Shown here: in pieces, positions 35,701-49,026 of the stretch
How the letters are laid out: every line of letters begins with the position of its first letter
Position numbering within the stretch: position 1 is the stretch's first letter
From: Ascidia mentula
Lineage: Eukaryota; Chordata; Ascidiacea; Phlebobranchia; Ascidiidae
Assembly: GCA_947561715.1 (NCBI GenBank)
Contig: OX387201.1
Location: forward strand, 4,234,001-4,298,000
Reading direction: 5' to 3'
Length of the DNA stretch: 64,000 nt
Notes under the pieces: model-generated
What the model saw: the letters and a program-made list of their open reading frames with translations, nothing else
Told to the model about the DNA's origin: nothing
Databases searched by the model: none
Position numbers and translations under genes: made by a program

Positions 35701-36257
35701 TGCGCCACGCGCCCACATCAGTAACATTAACAAATTGAATATTTGATACTTGTCCAGCCATAATAGTCGATTAAAACAACAGTCTTACCACGACTCGAAT
35801 CATTCCCTATTTTATGCGTGTTCTCCAACGATATTGATGAAAAAAGCGAGCACGCCAGGATTCGAACCTGGAATCTTCTGATCCGAAGTCAGACGCGTTA
35901 TCCATTGCGCCACGCACCCCTTGTCCAGCCACACTAGTCCACAATAACAACAGTCTCACCACGACTCGAATCATTCCCGATTTTATGCTTGTCCTCATTA
36001 ATATTGATGAAAAAACGAGCACGCAAGGACTCGAACCTGGAATCTTCTGATCCGTAGTCCAACGCGTTATCCATTGCGCCTCTCGCCCCTTGTCCAGCCA
36101 CACTAGTCCACAAAAACAACAGTCTCACCACGACTCGAATCATTCCCGATTTTATGCTTGTCCTCCATAATATTGATGAAAAAACGAGCACGCCAGGACT
36201 CGAACCTGGAATCTTCTGATCCGAAGTCAGACGCGTTATCCATTGCGCCACGCGCCC
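32766..36257 (-). tRNA. tRNA-Arg block VI: 18 copies, one rearranged
   Basis: Starts (73 nt each; A = ACG): 32766, 32970, 33173, 33376, 33580, 33785A, 33990, 34159, 34362, 34566, 34770 (rearranged), 35027, 35232A, 35437, 35642A, 35847, 36016A, 36185. 33990 and 35847 have the altered acceptor and 36016 is the damaged short-unit class. Units 35027-35642 alternate TCG and ACG in otherwise near-identical 205-bp units. Confidence 0.88.
34770..34890 (-). pseudogene. Rearranged tRNA-Arg copy with fold-back inversion
   Basis: The 3' half of the tRNA is normal up to the anticodon stem. There it turns back into a reverse-complement copy of itself: arms 34789-34804 and 34812-34827 are perfect 16-bp inverted repeats around loop TCCGAAG. 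Spacer sequence then resumes, is cut again after CTTGTCCTCC at 34886, and continues at CACGCGCCC of a tRNA 5' end. No full tRNA can be made from it. Confidence 0.9.
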
Positions 36258-36387
36258 ACGTCAGTAACATTAACAAATTGAATAGTTGATCCTTGTCCAA
36301 CAACTATATTGGATTAAAACAACAGTCTCCCCACGACTCGAATCATTCCCGATTTTATGCTTGTCCTCCATAATATTGATGAAAAAA

Positions 36388-39300
36388 CGAGCACGCCAGG
36401 ACTCGAACCTGGAATCTTCTGATCCGAAGTCAGACGCGTTATCCATTGCGCCACGCGGCCACGAAATTTACATACACACATGGAATATTTGATCCTTGTC
36501 CAGCCACACTAGTCGATAAAAACAACAGTCTCACCACGACTCGAATCATTCCCGATTTTATGCTTGTCCTCCATAATATTGATAAAAAAAGCGAGCACGC
36601 CAGGACTCGAACCTGGAATCTTCTGATCCGAAGTCAGACGCGTTATCCATTGCGCCACGCGCCCACGAAATTTGCATTCACACATGGAATATTTGATCCT
36701 TGTCCAGCCACACTAGTCGATAAAAACAACAATCTCACCACGACTCGAATCATTCCCGATTTTATGCTTGTCCTCCATAATATTGATAAAAAAAGCGAGC
36801 ACGCCAGGACTCGAACCTGGAATCTTCTGATCCGAAGTCAGACGCGTTATCCATTGCGCCACGCGCCCAGGTCAGTAACATTAACAAATTGAATATTTGA
36901 TCCTTGTCCAACAACAATATTGGATTAAAACAACAGTCTCCCCACGACTCGAATCATTCCCGATTTTATGCTTGTCCTCCATAATATTGATGAAAAAACG
37001 AGCACGCCAGGACTCGAACCTGGAATCTTCTGATCCGATGTCAGACGCGTTATCCATTGCGCCACGCGCCCACGAAATTTGCATATACACATGGAATATT
37101 TGATCCTTGTCCAGCCACAATAGTCGATTAAGACAACAGTCTCCACACGACTCGAATCACTCCCGATTTTATGTTTGTCCTCCATAATATTGATGAAAAA
37201 ACGAGCACGCCAGGACTCGAACCTGGAATCTTCTGATCCGAAGTCAGACGCGTTATCCATTGCGCCACGCGCCCACGAAATTTGCATACACACATGGAAT
37301 ATTTGATCCTTGTCCAGCCACACTAGTCGATAAAAGCAACAGTCTCACCACGACTCGAATCATTCCCGATTTTATGCTTGTCCTCCATAATATTGTTGAA
37401 AAAAGCGAGCACGCCAGGACTCGAACCTGGAATCTTCCGATCCGAAGTCAGACGCGTTGTCCATTGCGCCACGCGGCCACGAAATATACATACACTCATG
37501 GAATTTTTTATCCTTGTCCAGCCACAATAGTCGATTAAAACAACAGTCTCCTCACGACTCGAATCATTCCCGATTTTATGCTTGTGCTCCAACGATATTG
37601 ATGAAAAAAGCGAGCACGCCAGGACTCGAACCTGGAATCTTCTGATCCGTAGTCAGACGCGTTATCCATTGCGCCAAGGGCCCACGTCAGTAACATTAAC
37701 AAATTGAATATTTGGTCCATGTCCAACAACTATATTGGATTAAAACAACAGTCTCCCCACGACTCGAATCATTCCCGATTTTATGCTTGTCCTCCATAAT
37801 ATTGATGAAAAAACGAGCACGCCAGGACTCGAACCTGGAATCTTCTGATCCGTAGTCAGACGCGTTATCCATTGCGCCACGCGCCCACGTCAGTAACATT
37901 AACAAATTGAATATTTGATCCTTGTCCAACAACTATATTGGATTAAAACAACAGTCTCCCCACGACTCGAATCATTCCCGATTTTATGCTTGTCCTCCAT
38001 AATATTGATGAAAAAACGAGCACGCCAGGACTCGAACCTGGAATCTTCTGATCCGAAGTCAGACGCGTTATCCATTGCGCCACGCGCCCACGAAATTTGC
38101 ATACACACATGGAATATTTGATCCTTGTCCAGCCACAATAGTCGATTAAGACAACAGTCTCCAGATGACTCGAATCACTCACTATTTTATGTTTGTCCTC
38201 CATAATATTGATGAAAAAATCGAGCACGCCAGGACTCGAATCTGGAATCTTCTGATCCGAAGTCAGACGCGTTATCCATTGCGCCACGCGCCCACGAAAT
38301 ATACATACACTCATGGAATTTTTGATCCTTGTCCAGCCACAATAGTCGATTAAAACAACAGTCTCCTCACGACTCGAATCATTCCCGATTTTATGCTTGT
38401 CCTCCATAATATTGTTGAAAAAAGCGAGCACGCCAGGACTCGAACCTGGAATCTTCTGATCCGAAGTCAGACGCGTTATCCGTTGCGCCACGCGCCCACG
38501 AAATATACATACACACATGGAATATTTGATCCTTGTCCAGCCACAATAGTCGATTAAAACTACAGTCTCCTCACGACTCGAAATATTCCCGATTTTATGT
38601 TTGTGCTCCATAATATTGATGAAAAAACGAGCACGCCAGGACTCGAACCTGGAATCTTCTGATCCGAAGTCAGACGCGTTATTCATTGCCCCACGCGCCC
38701 ACGAAATTTGCATACACACATGGAATATTTGATCCTTGTCCAGCCACACTAGTCGATAAAAGCAACAGTCTCACCACGACTCGAATCATTCCCGATTTTA
38801 TGCTTGTCCTCCATAATATTGATGAAAAAATCGAGCACGCCAGGACTCGAACCTGGAATCTTCTGATCCGAAGTCAGACGCGTTATCCATTGCGCCACGC
38901 GCCCACGAAATATACATACACTCATGGAATTTTTGATCCTTGTCCAACCACAATATTCGATTAAAACAACAGTCTCCTCACGACTCGAATCATTCACGAT
39001 TTTTTGCTTATGCTCCAACGATATTGATGAAAAAAGCGAGCACGCCAGGACTCGAACCTGGAATCTTCTGATCCGTAGTCAGACGCGTTATCCATTGCGC
39101 CACGCGCCCACGAAATATACATACACACATGGAATATTTGATCCTTGTCCAGCCACAATAGTCGATTAAAACTACAGTCTCCTCACGACTCGAAATATTC
39201 CCGATTTTATGTTTGTGCTCCAACGATATTGATGAAAAAACGAGCACGCCAGGACTCGAACCTGGAATCTTCTGATCCGAAGTCAGACGCGTTATTCATT

Positions 39301-42300
39301 GCCCCACGCGCCCACGAAATTTGCATACACACATGGAATATTTGATCCTTGTCCAGCCACACTAGTCGATAAAAGCAACAGTCTCACCACGACTCGAATC
39401 ATTCCCGATTTTATGCTTGTCCTCCATAATATTGATGAAAAAAGCGAGCACGCCAGGACTCGAACCTGGAATCTTCTGATCCGAAGTCAGACGCGTTATC
39501 CATTGCGCCACGCGCCCACGAAATATACATACACTCATGGAATTTTTGATCCTTGTCCAACCACAATATTCGATTAAAACAACAGTCTCCTCACGACTCG
39601 AATCATTCCCGATTTTTTGCTTATGCTCCAACGATATTGATGAAAAAAGCGAGCACGCCAGGACTCGAACCTGGAATCTTCTGATCCGTAGTCAGACGCG
39701 TTATCCATTGCGCCACGCGCCCACGTCAGTAACATTAACAAATTGAATATTTGATCCTTGTCCAACAACTATATTGGATTAAATCAACAGTCTCCCCACG
39801 ACTCGAATCATTCCCGATTTTATGCTTGTCCTCCATAATATTGATGAAAAAACGAGCACGCCAGGACTCGAACCTGGAATCTTCTGATCCGTAGTCAGAC
39901 GCGTTATCCATTGCGCCACGCGCCCACGTCAGTAACATTAACAAATTGAATATTTGATCCTTGTCCAACAACTATATTGGATTAAAACAACAGTCTCCCC
40001 ACGACTCGAATCATTCCCGATTTTATGCTTGTCCTCCATAATATTGATGAAAAAAGCGAGCACGCCAGGACTCGAACCTGGAATCTTCTGATCCGAAGTC
40101 AGTCGCGTTATCCATTGCGCCACGCGCCCACGAAATATACATACACTCATGGAATTTTTGATCCTTGTCCAACCACAATATTCGATTAAAACAACAGTCT
40201 CCTCACGACTCGAATCATTCCCGATTTTTTGCTTATGCTCCAACGATATTGATGAAAAAAGCGAGCACGCCAGGGCTCGAACCTGGAATCATCTGATCCG
40301 AAGTCAGACGCGTTATCCATTGCGCCACGCGCCCACGAAACATGTATACACACATGGAATATTTGATCCTTGTCCAGCCACAATAGTCGATTAAAACAAC
40401 AGTCTCCTCACGACTCGAATCATCCCCGATTTTATGCTTGTGCTCCAACGATGTTGATGAAAAATAGCGAGCACGCCAGGACTCGAACCTGGAATCTTCT
40501 GATCCGTAGTCAGACGCGTTATCCATTGCGCCACGCGCCCACCTCAGTAACATTAACAAATTGAATATTTGATCCTTGTCCAACAACTATATTGGATTAA
40601 AACAACAGTCTCCCCACGACTCGAATCATTCCCGATTTTATGCTTGTCCTCCATAATATTGATGAAAAAACGAGCAGGCCAGGACTCGAACCTGGAATCT
40701 TCTGATCCGAAGTCAGACGCGTTATCCATTGCGCCACGCGCCCACGAAATTTACATACACACATGGAATATTTGATCCTTGTCCAGCCACAATAGTCGAT
40801 TAAAACAACAGTCTCCACACGACTCGAATCACTCCCGATTTTATGTTTGTCCTCCATAATATTGATGAAAAAATCGAGCACGCCAGGACTCGAAACTGGA
40901 ATCTTCTGATCCGAAGTCAGACGCGTTATCCATTGCGCCACGCGCCCACGAAATATACATACACTCATGGAATTTTTGATCCTTGTCCAACAACTATATT
41001 GGATTAAAACAACAGTCTCCCCACGACTCGAATCATTCCCGATTTTATGCTTGTCCTCCATAATATTGATGAAAAAACGAGCACGCCAGGACTCGAACCT
41101 GGAATCTTCTGATCCGAAGTCAGACGCGTTATCCATTGCGCCACGCGCGCACGAAATTTACATACACACATGGAATATTTGATCCTTGTCCAGCCACAAT
41201 AGTCGATTAAGACAACAGTCTCCACACGACTCGAATCACTCCCGATTTTATGTTTGTCCTCCATAATATTGATGAAAAAATCGAGCACGCCAGGACTCGA
41301 ACCTGGAATCTTCTGATCCGAAGTCAGACGCGTTATCCATTGCGCCACGCGCCCACGAAATATACATACACTCATGGAATTTTTGATCCTTGTCCAGCCA
41401 CAATAGTCGATTAAAACAACAGTCTCCTCACGACTCGAATCATTCCCGATTTTATGCTTGTCCTCCATAATATTGTTGAAAAAAGCGAGCACGCCAGGAC
41501 TCGAACCTGGAATCTTCTGATCCGAAGTCAGACGCGTTATCCATTGCGCCACGCGCCCACGAAATATACATACACTCATGGAATTTTTGATCCTTGTCCA
41601 GCCACAATAGTCGATTAAAACTACAGTCTCCTCACGACTGGAAATATTCCCGATTTTATGTTTGTGCTCCAACGATATTGATGAAAAAACGAGCACGCCA
41701 GGACTCGAACCTGGAATCTTCTGATCCGAAGTCAGACGCGTTATTCATTGCCCCACGCGCCCACGTCAGTAACATTAACAAATTGAATAGTTGATCCTTG
41801 TCCAACAACGATATTGGATTAAAACAACAGTCTCCCCACGACTCGAATCATTCCCGATTTTATGCTTGTCCTCCATAATATTGATGAAAAAACGAGCACG
41901 CCAGGACTCGAACCTGGAATCTTCTGATCCGAAGTAAGACGCGTTATCCATTGCGCCACGCGGCCACGAAATTTGCATATACACATGGAATATTTGATCC
42001 TTGTCCAGCCACACTAGTCGATAAAAACAACAGTCTCACCACGACTCGAATCATTCCCGATTTTATGCTTGTCCTCCATAATATTGATAAAAAAAGCGAG
42101 CACGCCAGGACTCGAACCTGGAATCTTCTGATCCGAAGTCAGACGCGTTATCCATTGCGCCACGCGCCCACGAAATTTGCATACACACATGGAATATTTG
42201 ATCCTTGTCCAGCCACACTAGTCGATAAAAACAACAATCTCACCACGACTCGAATCATTCCCGATTTTATGCTTGTCCTCCATAATATTGATAAAAAAAG

Positions 42301-42779
42301 CGAGCACGCCAGGACTCGAACCTGGAATCTTCTGATCCGAAGTCAGACGCGTTATCCATTGCGCCACGCACCCAGGTCAGTAACATTAACAAATTGAATA
42401 TTTGATCCTTGTCCAACAACAATATTGGATTAAAACAACAGTCTCCCCACGACTCGAATCATTCCCGATTTTATGCTTGTCCTCCATAATATTGATGAAA
42501 AAACGAGCACGCCAGGACTCGAACCTGGAATCTTCTGATCCGAAGTCAGACGCGTTATCCATTGCGCCACGCGCCCACGTCAGTAACATTAACAAATTGA
42601 ATAGTTGATCCTTGTCCAACAACAATATTGGATTAAAACAACAGTCTCACCACGACTCGAATCATTCCCGATTTTATGCTTGTCCTCCATAATATTGATG
42701 AAAAAACGAGCACGCCAGGACTCGAACCTGGAATCTTCTGATCCGAAGTCAGACGCGTTATCCATTGCGCCACGCGCCC
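36388..42779 (-). tRNA. tRNA-Arg block VII: 32 copies, first 6.5-kb repeat
   Basis: Starts (73 nt each; A = ACG): 36388, 36592, 36796, 36999, 37202, 37406, 37611A, 37814A, 38017, 38221, 38425, 38628, 38832, 39037A, 39241, 39445, 39650A, 39853A, 40057, 40262, 40468A, 40671, 40875, 41078, 41282, 41486, 41690, 41893, 42097, 42301, 42504, 42707. 36999 has A in place of U33 before the anticodon. 38628, 39241 and 41690 have the D-arm change described at 38628. 40671 has a G67C acceptor mismatch and 40875 a T-stem/B-box change. Confidence 0.92.
38628..38700 (-). pseudogene. tRNA-Arg class with altered D-arm and A box (type copy)
   Basis: The plus strand reads TTATTCATTGCCCCACGCGCCC where the consensus has TTATCCATTGCGCCACG. 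On the tRNA, C11 becomes G (breaking the 11-24 pair) and the invariant loop GG becomes GA. The A box loses its final G. The same change stands at 39241, 41690, 45151, 45764, 48213, 50657, 52903, 53106, 54127, 56557, 62865 and 63886, usually beside the same spacer variant. Poor transcription or folding is inferred; the anticodon and T-arm are normal. Confidence 0.65.
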
Positions 42780-42909
42780 ACGTCAGTAACATTAACAAAT
42801 TGAATAGTTGATCCTTGTCCAACAACTATATTGGATTAAAACAACAGTCTCCCCACGACTCGAATCATTCCCGATTTTATGCTTGTCCTCCATAATATTG
42901 ATGAAAAAA

Positions 42910-45900
42910 CGAGCACGCCAGGACTCGAACCTGGAATCTTCTGATCCGAAGTCAGACGCGTTATCCATTGCGCCACGCGGCCACGAAATTTACATACACA
43001 CATGGAATATTTGATCCTTGTCCAGCCACACTAGTCGATAAAAACAACAGTCTCACCACGACTCGAATCATTCCCGATTTTATGCTTGTCCTCCATAATA
43101 TTGATAAAAAAAGCGAGCACGCCAGGACTCGAACCTGGAATCTTCTGATCCGAAGTCAGACGCGTTATCCATTGCGCCACGCGCCCACGAAATTTGCATT
43201 CACACATGGAATATTTGATCCTTGTCCAGCCACACTAGTCGATAAAAACAACAATCTCACCACGACTCGAATCATTCCCGATTTTATGCTTGTCCTCCAT
43301 AATATTGATAAAAAAAGCGAGCACGCCAGGACTCGAACCTGGAATCTTCTGATCCGAAGTCAGACGCGTTATCCATTGCGCCACGCGCCCAGGTCAGTAA
43401 CATTAACAAATTGAATATTTGATCCTTGTCCAACAACAATATTGGATTAAAACAACAGTCTCCCCACGACTCGAATCATTCCCGATTTTATGCTTGTCCT
43501 CCATAATATTGATGAAAAAACGAGCACGCCAGGACTCGAACCTGGAATCTTCTGATCCGATGTCAGACGCGTTATCCATTGCGCCACGCGCCCACGAAAT
43601 TTGCATATACACATGGAATATTTGATCCTTGTCCAGCCACAATAGTCGATTAAGACAACAGTCTCCACACGACTCGAATCACTCCCGATTTTATGTTTGT
43701 CCTCCATAATATTGATGAAAAAACGAGCACGCCAGGACTCGAACCTGGAATCTTCTGATCCGAAGTCAGACGCGTTATCCATTGCGCCACGCGCCCACGA
43801 AATTTGCATACACACATGGAATATTTGATCCTTGTCCAGCCACACTAGTCGATAAAAGCAACAGTCTCACCACGACTCGAATCATTCCCGATTTTATGCG
43901 TGTTCTCCATAATATTGTTGAAAAAAGCGAGCACGCCAGGACTCGAACCTGGAATCTTCCGATCCGAAGTCAGACGCGTTGTCCATTGCGCCACGCGGCC
44001 ACGAAATATACATACACTCATGGAATTTTTTATCCTTGTCCAGCCACAATAGTCGATTAAAACAACAGTCTCCTCACGACTCGAATCATTCCCGATTTTA
44101 TGCTTGTGCTCCAACGATATTGATGAAAAAAGCGAGCACGCCAGGACTCGAACCTGGAATCTTCTGATCCGTAGTCAGACGCGTTATCCATTGCGCCAAG
44201 GGCCCACGTCAGTAACATTAACAAATTGAATATTTGGTCCATGTCCAACAACTATATTGGATTAAAACAACAGTCTCCCCACGACTCGAATCATTCCCGA
44301 TTTTATGCTTGTCCTCCATAATATTGATGAAAAAACGAGCACGCCAGGACTCGAACCTGGAATCTTCTGATCCGTAGTCAGACGCGTTATCCATTGCGCC
44401 ACGCGCCCACGTCAGTAACATTAACAAATTGAATATTTGATCCTTGTCCAACAACTATATTGGATTAAAACAACAGTCTCCCCACGACTCGAATCATTCC
44501 CGATTTTATGCTTGTCCTCCATAATATTGATGAAAAAACGAGCACGCCAGGACTCGAACCTGGAATCTTCTGATCCGAAGTCAGACGCGTTATCCATTGC
44601 GCCACGCGCCCACGAAATTTGCATACACACATGGAATATTTGATCCTTGTCCAGCCACAATAGTCGATTAAGACAACAGTCTCCAGATGACTCGAATCAC
44701 TCACTATTTTATGTTTGTCCTCCATAATATTGATGAAAAAATCGAGCACGCCAGGACTCGAATCTGGAATCTTCTGATCCGAAGTCAGACGCGTTATCCA
44801 TTGCGCCACGCGCCCACGAAATATACATACACTCATGGAATTTTTGATCCTTGTCCAGCCACAATAGTCGATTAAAACAACAGTCTCCTCACGACTCGAA
44901 TCATTCCCGATTTTATGCTTGTCCTCCATAATATTGTTGAAAAAAGCGAGCACGCCAGGACTCGAACCTGGAATCTTCTGATCCGAAGTCAGACGCGTTA
45001 TCCATTGCGCCACGCGCCCACGAAATATACATACACACATGGAATATTTGATCCTTGTCCAGCCACAATAGTCGATTAAAACTACAGTCTCCTCACGACT
45101 CGAAATATTCCCGATTTTATGTTTGTGCTCCAACGATATTGATGAAAAAACGAGCACGCCAGGACTCGAACCTGGAATCTTCTGATCCGAAGTCAGACGC
45201 GTTATTCATTGCCCCACGCGCCCACGAAATTTGCATACACACATGGAATATTTGATCCTTGTCCAGCCACACTAGTCGATAAAAGCAACAGTCTCACCAC
45301 GACTCGAATCATTCCCGATTTTATGCTTGTCCTCCATAATATTGATGAAAAAAGCGAGCACGCCAGGACTCGAACCTGGAATCTTCTGATCCGAAGTCAG
45401 ACGCGTTATCCATTGCGCCACGCGCCCACGAAATATACATACACTCATGGAATTTTTGATCCTTGTCCAACCACAATATTCGATTAAAACAACAGTCTCC
45501 TCACGACTCGAATCATTCACGATTTTTTGCTTATGCTCCAACGATATTGATGAAAAAAGCGAGCACGCCAGGACTCGAACCTGGAATCTTCTGATCCGTA
45601 GTCAGACGCGTTATCCATTGCGCCACGCGCCCACGAAATATACATACACACATGGAATATTTGATCCTTGTCCAGCCACAATAGTCGATTAAAACTACAG
45701 TCTCCTCACGACTCGAAATATTCCCGATTTTATGTTTGTGCTCCAACGATATTGATGAAAAAACGAGCACGCCAGGACTCGAACCTGGAATCTTCTGATC
45801 CGAAGTCAGACGCGTTATTCATTGCCCCACGCGCCCACGAAATTTGCATACACACATGGAATATTTGATCCTTGTCCAGCCACACTAGTCGATAAAAGCA

Positions 45901-48896
45901 ACAGTCTCACCACGACTCGAATCATTCCCGATTTTATGCTTGTCCTCCATAATATTGATGAAAAAAGCGAGCACGCCAGGACTCGAACCTGGAATCTTCT
46001 GATCCGAAGTCAGACGCGTTATCCATTGCGCCACGCGCCCACGAAATATACATACACTCATGGAATTTTTGATCCTTGTCCAACCACAATATTCGATTAA
46101 AACAACAGTCCCCTCACGACTCGAATCATTCCCGATTTTTTGCTTATGCTCCAACGATATTGATGAAAAAAGCGAGCACGCCAGGACTCGAACCTGGAAT
46201 CTTCTGATCCGTAGTCAGACGCGTTATCCATTGCGCCACGCGCCCACGTCAGTAACATTAACAAATTGAATATTTGATCCTTGTCCAACAACTATATTGG
46301 ATTAAATCAACAGTCTCCCCACGACTCGAATCATTCCCGATTTTATGCTTGTCCTCCATAATATTGATGAAAAAACGAGCACGCCAGGACTCGAACCTGG
46401 AATCTTCTGATCCGTAGTCAGACGCGTTATCCATTGCGCCACGCGCCCACGTCAGTAACATTAACAAATTGAATATTTGATCCTTGTCCAACAACTATAT
46501 TGGATTAAAACAACAGTCTCCCCACGACTCGAATCATTCCCGATTTTATGCTTGTCCTCCATAATATTGATGAAAAAAGCGAGCACGCCAGGACTCGAAC
46601 CTGGAATCTTCTGATCCGAAGTCAGTCGCGTTATCCATTGCGCCACGCGCCCACGAAATATACATACACTCATGGAATTTTTGATCCTTGTCCAACCACA
46701 ATATTCGATTAAAACAACAGTCTCCTCACGACTCGAATCATTCCCGATTTTTTGCTTATGCTCCAACGATATTGATGAAAAAAGCGAGCACGCCAGGACT
46801 CGAACCTGGAATCATCTGATCCGAAGTCAGACGCGTTATCCATTGCGCCACGCGCCCACGAAACATGTATACACACATGGAATATTTGATCCTTGTCCAG
46901 CCACAATAGTCGATTAAAACAACAGTCTCCTCACGACTCGAATCATCCCCGATTTTATGCTTGTGCTCCAACGATGTTGATGAAAAATAGCGAGCACGCC
47001 AGGACTCGAACCTGGAATCTTCTGATCCGTAGTCAGACGCGTTATCCATTGCGCCACGCGCCCACCTCAGTAACATTAACAAATTGAATATTTGATCCTT
47101 GTCCAACAACTATATTGGATTAAAACAACAGTCTCCCCACGACTCGAATCATTCCCGATTTTATGCTTGTCCTCCATAATATTGATGAAAAAACGAGCAG
47201 GCCAGGACTCGAACCTGGAATCTTCTGATCCGAAGTCAGACGCGTTATCCATTGCGCCACGCGCCCACGAAATTTACATACACACATGGAATATTTGATC
47301 CTTGTCCAGCCACAATAGTCGATTAAAACAACAGTCTCCACACGACTCGAATCACTCCCGATTTTATGTTTGTCCTCCATAATATTGATGAAAAAATCGA
47401 GCACGCCAGGACTCGAAACTGGAATCTTCTGATCCGAAGTCAGACGCGTTATCCATTGCGCCACGCGCCCACGAAATATACATACACTCATGGAATTTTT
47501 GATCCTTGTCCAACAACTATATTGGATTAAAACAACAGTCTCCCCACGACTCGAATCATTCCCGATTTTATGCTTGTCCTCCATAATATTGATGAAAAAA
47601 CGAGCACGCCAGGACTCGAACCTGGAATCTTCTGATCCGAAGTCAGACGCGTTATCCATTGCGCCACGCGCGCACGAAATTTACATACACACATGGAATA
47701 TTTGATCCTTGTCCAGCCACAATAGTCGATTAAGACAACAGTCTCCACACGACTCGAATCACTCCCGATTTTATGTTTGTCCTCCATAATATTGATGAAA
47801 AAATCGAGCACGCCAGGACTCGAACCTGGAATCTTCTGATCCGAAGTCAGACGCGTTATCCATTGCGCCACGCGCCCACGAAATATACATACACTCATGG
47901 AATTTTTGATCCTTGTCCAGCCACAATAGTCGATTAAAACAACAGTCTCCTCACGACTCGAATCATTCCCGATTTTATGCTTGTCCTCCATAATATTGTT
48001 GAAAAAAGCGAGCACGCCAGGACTCGAACCTGGAATCTTCTGATCCGAAGTCAGACGCGTTATCCATTGCGCCACGCGCCCACGAAATATACATACACTC
48101 ATGGAATTTTTGATCCTTGTCCAGCCACAATAGTCGATTAAAACTACAGTCTCCTCACGACTGGAAATATTCCCGATTTTATGTTTGTGCTCCAACGATA
48201 TTGATGAAAAAACGAGCACGCCAGGACTCGAACCTGGAATCTTCTGATCCGAAGTCAGACGCGTTATTCATTGCCCCACGCGCCCACGTCAGTAACATTA
48301 ACAAATTGAATAGTTGATCCTTGTCCAACAACGATATTGGATTAAAACAACAGTCTCCCCACGACTCGAATCATTCCCGATTTTATGCTTGTCCTCCATA
48401 ATATTGATGAAAAAACGAGCACGCCAGGACTCGAACCTGGAATCTTCTGATCCGAAGTAAGACGCGTTATCCATTGCGCCACGCGGCCACGAAATTTGCA
48501 TATACACATGGAATATTTGATCCTTGTCCAGCCACACTAGTCGATAAAAACAACAGTCTCACCACGACTCGAATCATTCCCGATTTTATGCTTGTCCTCC
48601 ATAATATTGATAAAAAAAGCGAGCACGCCAGGACTCGAACCTGGAATCTTCTGATCCGAAGTCAGACGCGTTATCCATTGCGCCACGCGCCCACGAAATT
48701 TGCATACACACATGGAATATTTGATCCTTGTCCAGCCACACTAGTCGATAAAAACAACAATCTCACCACGACTCGAATCATTCCCGATTTTATGCTTGTC
48801 CTCCATAATATTGATAAAAAAAGCGAGCACGCCAGGACTCGAACCTGGAATCTTCTGATCCGAAGTCAGACGCGTTATCCATTGCGCCACGCACCC
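42910..48896 (-). tRNA. tRNA-Arg block VIII: 30 copies, second 6.5-kb repeat
   Basis: Starts (73 nt each; A = ACG): 42910, 43114, 43318, 43521, 43724, 43928, 44133A, 44336A, 44539, 44743, 44947, 45151, 45355, 45560A, 45764, 45968, 46173A, 46376A, 46580, 46785, 46991A, 47194, 47398, 47601, 47805, 48009, 48213, 48416, 48620, 48824. Offset from block VII is 6522 bp, then 6523 bp after a 1-bp difference near 45130. Anticodons agree position by position. Only a handful of substitutions separate the two, and defective copies (43521, 45151, 45764, 47194, 47398, 48213) are shared. Confidence 0.92.
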
Positions 48897-49026
48897 AGGT
48901 CAGTAACATTAACAAATTGAATATTTGATCCTTGTCCAACAACAATATTGGATTAAAACAACAGTCTCCCCACGACTCGAATCATTCCCGATTTTATGCT
49001 TGTCCTCCATAATATTGATGAAAAAA

